Position numbers and translations under genes: made by a program. 6,161 bases of DNA from Clostridia bacterium (GTDB taxonomy: Bacteria; Bacillota; Clostridia; Christensenellales; Borkfalkiaceae): the NCBI GenBank assembly GCA_900767195.1, contig CAAFYG010000062.1, positions 1 through 6,161 on the forward strand, in the 5' to 3' direction. A model generated the notes under the pieces. That model saw only the letters and a program-made list of their open reading frames with translations. It was not told the origin of the DNA and searched no databases. Below, piece after piece: positions 1 to 4,880 of this stretch; within the stretch, counting starts at the first letter, position 1; every line of letters starts with the position of its first letter.

Positions 1-20
1 ACACGACGCTCTTCCGATCT
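1..20 (+). other. Illumina adapter remnant (synthetic)
   Basis: These 20 bases (acacgacgctcttccgatct) are identical to the 3' end of the Illumina TruSeq universal/read-1 adapter. This is untrimmed library sequence assembled onto the contig end, not genomic DNA. It creates an artificial in-frame TAA at 20-22 for the following gene, whose first base comes from the adapter. Genuine sequence starts at about base 21, so the gene that follows is truncated by the contig edge and not by a natural stop. Confidence 0.97.
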
Positions 21-1087
21 AAGCGACGGGCGAGTACAGCGGGCTCGGATTATATTTCGTTTCCGCGACGGCGGACAGCGAGAACGGCGTGACGATTTCG
101 CGCACGGCGGGCGGTTCGCCTGCGGAAGCTGCGGGGATTGCGGACGGCAGCAGAATTACGGCATACGGCGCTTCCGCGGACGAAAATTCGATGACGCGAT
201 TCACTTCGCTTGCGAATTTTGCGGAATTTACCGCGAAATATGCGGCGAACGAGGTTTTTTACGTGCGGGAAACGCGGTATCCGTACGGTGAAAACTGTTC
301 GCGGATCGTGCCGCTGCACAAGGCGACGTTTACCGAAAATTATGTGACGTACCGATCGGAAACGTCGGCTTACGTGTATTTGGGGAGCGAGGCGCGGGAA
401 ACGGAAAAACTTGCGGAAGGCGGCGGAGCGTTTGCGCTTTCCGCATTGCCCGAAGACACGGCGTATATCCGTTTGACGCAGTTTAACGGCAACGCGGCGG
501 CGGAATTCGACGGGGCGATGAATCGGTTTAAATCGGACGGAAAAAGGCGGCTTGTACTCGATCTTCGCGGCAACGGCGGCGGAGACATGGAAATTTTGCG
601 CTCGATCGCTTCGTATTTCTGCAAAAATACTGCGGATAAGAAGCCTGCGGCGGCGGTGGCGGTGTATCGCGACGGGAAGTCGTATGTGTTTGACGCGAAA
701 CAAAATCTGTATTCGGAATATTTCGGCGAAAACGGCAAAGTGTACGTGCTGGCGGACGAGGGAACGGCTTCCGCATCGGAATGTCTGATGGGGGCAATTC
801 TCGATTACGGCGCGGCGGCGTATGAGAACGTGTGCCTGACGGCGGGCGCGGACGGCGTGGCGAAAACCTACGGCAAAGGGATTATGCAGACGACCGTTTC
901 GCGGTTTGTGTGGCGGAGCGAGGCGATTAAGCTGACGAGCGCGAAAATTTGCTGGCCGGTGAGCGGGAAGTGTATTCACGACAGGGGGATTATCGCCGCG
1001 GACGGCTGCAAGAGCGTGGCGCAAAATTATGCGCCGGACGGGGAAATATCGGCGGCGCTCGGCGCGCTCGGCATGATTGCGGAGTGA
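21..1087 (+). CDS. S41 family C-terminal processing peptidase, 5'-truncated
   Basis: This is the C-terminal ~354 residues (in-frame codons from 23) of a PDZ-containing S41 serine peptidase of the CtpA/Prc type. Family members act outside the membrane and cut substrates near their C termini. The fragment opens with a GEYSGLGL-like strand typical of the PDZ entry. A PDZ domain follows (about nt 44-260, with GGSPAEAAGI), then the peptidase core. The substrate-cradle motif DLRGNGGG is at 560-583. The catalytic serine is the first Ser of TASASE (codon 770-772), and the general-base lysine is in YGKGIMQT (codon 875-877). Ser and Lys are 35 residues apart, against 25 in E. coli Tsp; the extra residues lie in the ENVCLTAGADGVAK stretch. 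The signal peptide or N-terminal membrane helix would lie in the missing 5' part. The ATG at 89 is inside the PDZ domain and is not a credible start. No terminator is evident after the TGA at 1085-1087. Confidence 0.92.
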
Positions 1088-1206
1088 GAGATATTTTATT
1101 GCGCGAAGAAGTTGAAAGAAGTATTCGGTATTGATACTGCCCCTTGATTTTCAGAAATTTCTTCCGAAATATTCAGAAAACCAAAAATGGGCTTTGCCCC
1201 TCATCC

Positions 1207-1243
1207 GTCGCCGGTCGGCGACACCTTCCCCCCAAGGGGAAGG
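1207..1243. repeat. Paired-hairpin dispersed repeat unit
   Basis: Two adjacent perfect stem-loops are separated by one base: GTCGCC-GGTC-GGCGAC (1207-1222) and CCTTCCCC-CCAA-GGGGAAGG (1224-1243). A third small hairpin (1189-1199) precedes them. The second stem runs into the first 72-nt direct repeat. The pattern is like that of short non-autonomous intergenic repeats in Clostridia. Function is unknown, and only one full copy is in this window. Confidence 0.6.
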
Positions 1244-1310
1244 CTTGACGTAAGGAAAGGCTTCCCATTTTTGCTGAATTTTGCGTTAAGCAAAATGAAG
1301 CAAGGGGAAG
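1239..1310. repeat. 72-nt direct repeat, copy A
   Basis: This block aligns without gaps to 1387-1458 with 8 mismatches by hand count (64/72, about 89%). It begins GAAGGCTTGACGTAAGG and ends GCAAGGGGAAG, with a shared TTTTTGCTGAATTTTGCG core. The spacing between copy starts is 148 nt. A short third trace of the core occurs at 1474-1487 (CCATTTTTGCCGAA against CCATTTTTGCTGAA at 1265-1278). Confidence 0.85.
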
Positions 1311-1386
1311 GCTTTATCAAAGGCATTAATTTCTAACGGTTTGCAGCAGTCCGTTATGAAGCAGGCAATGCCTGCCCCCCCGAGGA

Positions 1387-1458
1387 GAAGGCTTGACGTA
1401 AGGAAAGATTTCGAATTTTTGCTGAATTTTGCGCTGAGCAAAGCGAAGCAAGGGGAAG
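1387..1458. repeat. 72-nt direct repeat, copy B
   Basis: This is the second copy of the block at 1239-1310, same length and strand, with 8 substitutions and no indels. Like copy A it starts just after a G/C-rich hairpin (here GCAGGC/GCCTGC at 1361-1375). The unit therefore appears to be hairpin plus 72-nt tail, duplicated in tandem. Confidence 0.85.
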
Positions 1459-1645
1459 ATACGAAGCGGCTGACCATTTTTGCCGAAAGAAAATTTCGCA
1501 ATGCAAAATTTTCAGCAGGCAAGGGGAGCTTTAACAAAAAGAAGGGTTCACATTTTTTGCTTTTTCACAAATGAAAAAAGAAAGAATACAGGCGTTATTT
1601 TGCGCAAAGTTCGCGGGTATTTTTTGTGCGGCTATGCAAAAACGG

Positions 1646-1674
1646 TTGAAAAATATGCGCGGATAGTGTATAAT
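1646..1674 (+). promoter_or_regulatory. Sigma-A-type promoter of proS
   Basis: The -35 element is TTGAAA (1646-1651), the spacer is 17 bp, and the -10 element is a perfect TATAAT (1669-1674). The predicted +1 is near 1681, giving a ~40-nt leader. That is too short for a T-box riboswitch, and no T-box-like sequence is seen. Confidence 0.85.
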
Positions 1675-1703
1675 ATCAATATTCGACGAAGAAAACAAGT
1701 TTT

Positions 1704-1711
1704 GAAAGAGG
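1704..1711 (+). promoter_or_regulatory. Ribosome binding site of proS
   Basis: GAAAGAGG lies 9 nt before the ATG at 1721 and fixes that start. The resulting N terminus (MGKDSQFVGQI) fits short-form prolyl-tRNA synthetases. Confidence 0.75.
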
Positions 1712-1720
1712 TTTTTATAT

Positions 1721-3151
1721 ATGGGTAAAGATTCGCAGTTCGTCGGTCAGATTGCCGACATCGAAAAAGACTTTCCGCAGTGGTACACCGACGTGGTGTT
1801 AAAGACGAAAATGGTGGATTACGGGCCTGTGAAAGGCACGATGGTGATCCGCCCGTACGCCTATGCGATCTGGGAAAACATTCAGCGCGAAATGGACAAG
1901 CGTTTTAAGGCGCAGGGTGTGGAAAACGCCTATTTTCCGCTGCTGATTCCCATGAGTTTCTTCACGAAGGAAGCCGAGCATGTGGAAGGGTTTGCGCCCG
2001 AAGTTGCCGTGGTGACGGTGGGCGGCGGCGAAACGCTTGCCGAGCCGCTTGTGATCCGCCCCACTTCGGAGACGATCATCGGCAGCATGTATTCGAAATG
2101 GATTCAATCGTACCGCGATCTGCCGCTGAAAATCAATCAGTGGTGCAACGTGATGCGGTGGGAAAAAACGACGCGTCCGTTTTTGAGAACGAGCGAATTT
2201 TTATGGCAGGAAGGGCATACGGCGCACGCCACCGCCGAGGAAGCGGAAGAAATGACGATGCGTATGCTTGCCGTGTATAAAGAATTTGCCGAAAACTGTC
2301 TGGCTATTCCCGTGATTACGGGCAAAAAAACGGAAAAAGAGAAGTTCGCGGGCGCGGTGGCTACCTACGGTATGGAAGCGATGATGCACGACGGAAAAAG
2401 CCTGCAGGCCGGCACTTCGCATTATCTCGGCCGGAATTTCGCGAACGCGTTCAATATTAAATTTCTGGACGCGGACGGGGTGCAGAAAGCGGCGTACACC
2501 ACTTCGTGGGGGACTTCCACACGTATGATCGGGGGCATTATCATGACGCACGGCGACGAGCGGGGTTTGGTGCTGCCGCCCGTGGTTGCGCCCGTGCAGT
2601 GCGTGATCGTGCCGGTTGCGGCGCATAAAGCGGGTGTTCTCGAAAAGTGCCGCGAGGTGGAAAAGAGACTTGCGGCGGCGGGCGTGAGAGTGAAACTCGA
2701 CGATTCGGATAATTCGCCCGGCTGGAAGTTCAACGAATGGGAAATGAAAGGCGTGCCGGTGAGATTGGAGCTTGGTCCGCGCGACATTGAAAACGGAAAA
2801 ACGGTGTGCGTGCGGCGCGATACGCACGAAAAAACGGAATTTGCCCTGGACGGCGTGGAAACGGCGGTTTCAGGACTTCTCGAAAACGTGCAGAAAAATA
2901 TGCTGGAAAGCGCGCGCGCACGGCGGGATAAGCGAATTGTGTACGCAGAGGATATGGCGGGCATTCTCGCGGGCGTAGAGGGCGGCAATTTCGTGAAAGC
3001 GGGTTGGTGCGGAGATCGCGCTTGCGAAGATAAAATCAAAGAACAGACGGCGGCTTCTGCTCGTGTGTACGCCGAGGGCGAAACCGCGGAAAAGTGCGCG
3101 GTGTGCGGGAAGAAGGCGGCGCATATGATTATTTTTGCCCGCGCTTATTAA
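1721..3151 (+). CDS. proS: Prolyl-tRNA synthetase, short form with C-terminal zinc domain
   Basis: This class II aminoacyl-tRNA synthetase (476 aa) charges tRNA-Pro with proline in the cytosol. It is the archaeal/eukaryote-like short type, without the inserted editing domain that bacterial-type ProRS (~570 aa) carries between motifs 2 and 3. Visible in order: motif 1 region (about 44-80, MVIRPYAYAIWENIQ to YFPLLIP); substrate loop RPTSETIIG with T115-S116-E117; motif 2 around R146 (RWEKTTRPFLRTSEFLWQEGHTAH); motif 3 GDERGLVLPP with R281; an anticodon-binding domain (about 290-400, VIVPVAAHK onward); and a C-terminal zinc-binding domain with C430, C435, C459 and C462. The protein ends in Tyr, as is usual in this type. 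The gene has its own promoter and RBS and appears monocistronic. Lacking the cis-editing domain, the cell would need a free-standing deacylase against Ala-tRNA-Pro; none is in the window. A 122-nt repeat begins one base after the TAA. Confidence 0.97.
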   Translation: MGKDSQFVGQIADIEKDFPQWYTDVVLKTKMVDYGPVKGTMVIRPYAYAIWENIQREMDKRFKAQGVENAYFPLLIPMSFFTKEAEHVEGFAPEVAVVTVGGGETLAEPLVIRPTSETIIGSMYSKWIQSYRDLPLKINQWCNVMRWEKTTRPFLRTSEFLWQEGHTAHATAEEAEEMTMRMLAVYKEFAENCLAIPVITGKKTEKEKFAGAVATYGMEAMMHDGKSLQAGTSHYLGRNFANAFNIKFLDADGVQKAAYTTSWGTSTRMIGGIIMTHGDERGLVLPPVVAPVQCVIVPVAAHKAGVLEKCREVEKRLAAAGVRVKLDDSDNSPGWKFNEWEMKGVPVRLELGPRDIENGKTVCVRRDTHEKTEFALDGVETAVSGLLENVQKNMLESARARRDKRIVYAEDMAGILAGVEGGNFVKAGWCGDRACEDKIKEQTAASARVYAEGETAEKCAVCGKKAAHMIIFARAY

Positions 3152-3152
3152 T

Positions 3153-3274
3153 TCTCCGTTTGATAAACGGCGCAATACTTTGTCGCGCTCTGCTTTTGCT
3201 TGCTTATTTACGTTTAGTAAACTCGCGGCGCAAAATGCTCGCGCTTCGCGTCTTGCTTGTTTCTGAAACGGAGA
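3153..3274. repeat. 122-nt repeat with terminal inverted repeats, copy 1
   Basis: This aligns gap-free with 5920-6041: 111 of 122 bases are identical by hand count. The ends are a perfect 9-bp inverted repeat, TCTCCGTTT (3153-3161) and AAACGGAGA (3266-3274), enclosing 104 nt. Inside lies a small hairpin TTTAC-GTTTA-GTAAA (3207-3221). The left arm could also pair locally with AAACGG (3165-3170), but the longer local stem is broken by a T/C mismatch while the end-to-end stem is perfect. It starts one base after the proS stop. Two of the seven codons that differ between copies are synonymous in the longest open frame, so it does not look coding. No transposase or target duplication is visible. 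Confidence 0.88.
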
Positions 3275-3493
3275 GCGCGTCTGATTAACTGCGTTAGAAA
3301 ATGAGAAAAAGGCGGAAATTAAAATATAACGCTAACGCGGCAGTCCGCTACGAAACACCCGAAGGGTGCTTGCTCATTTACGATTTGTAAAATCGCGGCG
3401 GTCGTACTCGATAAAGCTCGCAATCTGCGCTGCTTTTCAAGCGCGTGTAGCTTTGGCGAAGTAAATAAGGCCGGAATTATAAAAAGAAATGTG
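3275..3493. other. Non-coding spacer with repeat fragments
   Basis: No credible gene or RNA gene is seen. It holds the hairpins GCGG-CAGT-CCGC (3337-3348) and CACCC-GAA-GGGTG (3356-3368), an 18-nt motif shared with 1346-1363, and a fragment resembling the core of the 122-nt repeat (3367-3400). The stretch 3430-3480 is unremarkable apart from GCTTTTCAAGC, which recurs inverted near 6048-6058. Confidence 0.65.
3367..3400. repeat. Diverged core fragment of the 122-nt repeat
   Basis: TGCTTGCTCATTTAC, then a 5-nt loop, then GTAAAATCGCGGCG matches the centre of both 122-nt copies, including the TTTAC/GTAAA hairpin (3377-3381 with 3387-3391). The loop is GATTT here, against GTTTA in copy 1 and GCATA in copy 2. 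The terminal inverted repeats are absent, so this is a relic or a shared sub-module. Confidence 0.6.
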
Positions 3494-3521
3494 AAAAAAC
3501 GGCAAAATACGCCGTTTTTTT
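3494..3521. terminator. Intrinsic terminator, bidirectional
   Basis: A perfect 10-bp stem, AAAAAACGGC (3494-3503) with GCCGTTTTTT (3511-3520), has a 7-nt loop and a run of seven T on the + strand. The A-run on the left arm gives the reverse orientation a U-tract too. It separates proS and its repeat-filled 3' region from the xre promoter and is the only classic terminator in the window. Confidence 0.85.
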
Positions 3522-3563
3522 GCTGTTTTTAACGGATTTCGGCGAGAATAAAGGCGTAGTCGC

Positions 3564-3592
3564 TTGACGAAATCGTAAAAAAATGATATGAT
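3564..3592 (+). promoter_or_regulatory. Extended -10 promoter of xre
   Basis: The -35 element is TTGACG (3564-3569), the spacer is 17 bp, and the -10 element is TATGAT (3587-3592), preceded by TGA (3584-3586) as an extended -10. If the last base of the -10 is at -7, +1 falls on A3599, which is the first base of the xre ATG. No Shine-Dalgarno-like sequence precedes that ATG. Confidence 0.82.
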
Positions 3593-3598
3593 GTTTCT

Positions 3599-4282
3599 AT
3601 GGAAAACGAAGAGGCTGTTTTTAAGCGTATCGGTAAGAACATCGCCACCTATCGTAAAAACGCCGGCATCACGCAGGCCGAGCTTGCCCGAAAAATCAAT
3701 TATTCGGATAAATCCGTTTCTAAATGGGAATCGGGCAACGGCGTTCCCGACGTACTCGTTTTAATGAGTCTCGCCGAGCTTTTCGGCGTGAGCGTGAACG
3801 AGCTTGTGGGCGAGAGTGCGAAAGAACGCGCGTCAAACACGTTTATGCGGGTGATGGTGCTTCTTATTTCCAGCGCGCTCATCTGGCTGATCGCCACGGC
3901 GACGTTTGTGGCGCTGCAAATTTTTGCTTCCGCGCACGGCGCGTGGTGGCTCGTTTTTGTGTACGCGATTCCCGCGAACGCCGCGATTCTCGCCGCGATC
4001 GCAACGGCGTTCAGGCAACGCACTACCCGATTCGTTTGCGTTACGGTGCTGATCTGGGGCGTGATTTTAAGTACGTTTTTAACGGCGCTTGTTATTTCGA
4101 TAAATAACGGCACGGCCGGCGCGGGAGATTTATGGTTTATCTTTCTTCTCGGCGTGCCTTTGCAGGTGGCGGAAACGCTGTGGTATTGCTTCCGCCGCGC
4201 GCGGCTTCGCCAAAAAGCTCTTTACGGCGGCGCGGAAAGCGAGCTTTTGAAAAGTGCGGACGAAGCCGAAAAAGATAGATAA
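3599..4282 (+). CDS. XRE-family regulator with C-terminal membrane domain
   Basis: This 227-aa protein has an N-terminal helix-turn-helix of the Cro/C1 (XRE) type and a hydrophobic C-terminal half. The DNA-binding domain spans about residues 8-70: IGKNIATYRKNAGITQAELA, then the recognition-helix region YSDKSVSKWESG, then LAELFGVSVNELVG. Four predicted membrane helices follow at roughly 81-108, 115-137, 145-167 and 177-197, then a charged cytosolic tail. It is therefore probably a membrane-tethered repressor that senses something at the membrane; its ligand is not evident. Its ATG sits at the predicted transcription start, so translation is likely leaderless; no other in-frame start gives a full HTH. 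It lies 82 nt upstream of mcsA with no terminator between, in the place where ctsR commonly sits in Bacillota, so control of itself and of mcsAB is a reasonable inference. It has no sequence resemblance to CtsR that I can see. Confidence 0.88.
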   Translation: MENEEAVFKRIGKNIATYRKNAGITQAELARKINYSDKSVSKWESGNGVPDVLVLMSLAELFGVSVNELVGESAKERASNTFMRVMVLLISSALIWLIATATFVALQIFASAHGAWWLVFVYAIPANAAILAAIATAFRQRTTRFVCVTVLIWGVILSTFLTALVISINNGTAGAGDLWFIFLLGVPLQVAETLWYCFRRARLRQKALYGGAESELLKSADEAEKDR

Positions 4283-4298
4283 TTTGACTGTTTTGACG
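4283..4298 (+). promoter_or_regulatory. Tandem TTTGAC boxes upstream of mcsA (CtsR-operator-like)
   Basis: TTTGACT (4283-4289) and TTTGACG (4292-4298) form a direct repeat starting one base after the xre stop. The CtsR operator read on this strand is TTTGACY-NTN-TTTGACY with a 10-nt period. Here the period is 9 and the last base is G, so this is a near match only. Each box also contains TTGAC, a -35-like sequence, but no good -10 lies 16-18 nt further on. Confidence 0.4.
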
Positions 4299-4308
4299 GA
4301 AAATCTTT

Positions 4309-4328
4309 TCTGAAATCGGGATTTCGGA
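4309..4328. promoter_or_regulatory. Imperfect palindrome upstream of mcsA, candidate operator
   Basis: TCTGAAATCGGGATTTCGGA is an inverted repeat with a perfect GAAATC-GG-GATTTC core (4312-4325). The half-sites GGATTTCGG and GAAATCG recur around the xre promoter (3534-3542 and 3568-3575), which would suit an XRE operator. The xre-mcsA gap shows no canonical sigma-A promoter, so the site may act inside the operon or as an RNA hairpin. Confidence 0.35.
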
Positions 4329-4364
4329 AATCTTAACGGAGTAAAAACGGGGGATCGGAAAGAT

Positions 4365-4880
4365 ATGCTGTGCTGCATTTGCAAGAAAAACCGAGCCGTG
4401 AAAATGCGCGAGCGCGAAACGGACGGACGGATCGTGCGCGATTATTATTGCGCCGATTGCTATGCGCGGCTTTTTCCCGACTTTTCTTCGGCTTTTGCTC
4501 CCGGCGCGCGAAAACAATCCGCGGCGGCGGAAAGCCTTTCGGCTAACAATATTCCGGCAAACGACAATTCGGCAAACGCGGAAAAAAAAGAACGCCGTTG
4601 CCCGTACTGCGGCACTACCGCGCGAGAATATTATAAATCGAAATTGCTCGGCTGCGCGGAATGCTATCGGTATCTTTTCGAAGAGATCAGAGAAAGCGTA
4701 TTTGCGATGCAGGGCGACGAGCCGCATAGAGGAAAACGCCCTGCCGCGGCAATTACCGCGGCGGAAAACAAAGCACGCTTTGAAAAATTTTACGGGGAAG
4801 AAGAACAGCTTACGATTTTCGGCGCGGCGGAAAATGCCGGAAGAACGGCGGAAAAAACGAAGGGGGAACGCGTAAAATGA
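4365..4880 (+). CDS. mcsA: McsA-like zinc-finger activator of protein arginine kinase, no UVR domain
   Basis: In Bacillota, McsA binds and stimulates the arginine kinase McsB, linking stress-damaged proteins and the CtsR repressor to ClpC. This 171-aa protein has four CxxC pairs: C3/C6 and C29/C32 form one zinc site, and C79/C82 and C97/C100 form the second. The second lies in the characteristic CPYCG...LLGCAECY block, followed by a Phe/Tyr-rich helix and the PHRGKRP motif. A low-complexity Ala/Asn/Ser linker (about 48-75) separates the two zinc sites. The C-terminal ~45 residues do not resemble the UVR domain present in B. subtilis McsA (185 aa), and no UVR sequence is found in the other frames either, so this looks like true loss. 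The start is supported by GGGGGA (4349-4354), 10 nt before the ATG. The stop overlaps the mcsB start (ATGA, 4877-4880). Confidence 0.88.
   Translation: MLCCICKKNRAVKMRERETDGRIVRDYYCADCYARLFPDFSSAFAPGARKQSAAAESLSANNIPANDNSANAEKKERRCPYCGTTAREYYKSKLLGCAECYRYLFEEIRESVFAMQGDEPHRGKRPAAAITAAENKARFEKFYGEEEQLTIFGAAENAGRTAEKTKGERVK
4862..4867 (+). promoter_or_regulatory. Ribosome binding site of mcsB inside mcsA
   Basis: GGGGGA lies 9 nt before the mcsB ATG at 4877 and within the last codons of mcsA. It supports the overlapping start. The same hexamer precedes mcsA. Confidence 0.7.

Larger units (their letters stand above)
1088..1645. other. Non-coding intergenic region rich in hairpins and repeats
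   Basis: No reading frame here looks protein-like; the open frames are low-complexity translations of repeats. Directly visible structures include GGGC-TTT-GCCC (1189-1199), GTCGCC/GGCGAC (1207-1222), CCTTCCCC-CCAA-GGGGAAGG (1224-1243), TAACGG/CCGTTA (1334-1356), GCAGGC-AAT-GCCTGC (1361-1375), GAAAATTT/AAATTTTC (1489-1513) and TTTTTCA-CAAA-TGAAAAA (1561-1578). The CTCATCCGTCGCC plus CCTTCCCC/GGGGAAGG arrangement resembles dispersed intergenic repeats common in gut Clostridia; that is from memory and was not searched. None of the hairpins has a convincing downstream U-tract, so no terminator for the S41 gene is called. Confidence 0.75.

Noticed and set aside
50..1024. Long minus-strand frame opposite the S41 gene
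   Set aside because: It is an Arg/His-rich shadow typical of the reverse strand of GC-rich coding DNA; the + strand shows clear S41 motifs.
1675..1720. T-box riboswitch ahead of proS
   Set aside because: The promoter leaves only a ~40-nt leader; there is no T-box sequence, specifier stem or terminator.
1480..1728. Open frame of 82 codons running into the proS start
   Set aside because: It is built from the intergenic repeats and covers the proS promoter; its composition is low-complexity and it has no RBS.
3094..3288. 64-codon frame covering the end of proS and the 122-nt repeat
   Set aside because: It begins inside the proS zinc domain in another frame and reads through the repeat; no family resemblance.
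3300..3480. CRISPR array or tRNA in the proS-xre spacer
   Set aside because: No regularly spaced identical repeats and no cloverleaf; the repeated bits are a few dispersed hairpins.
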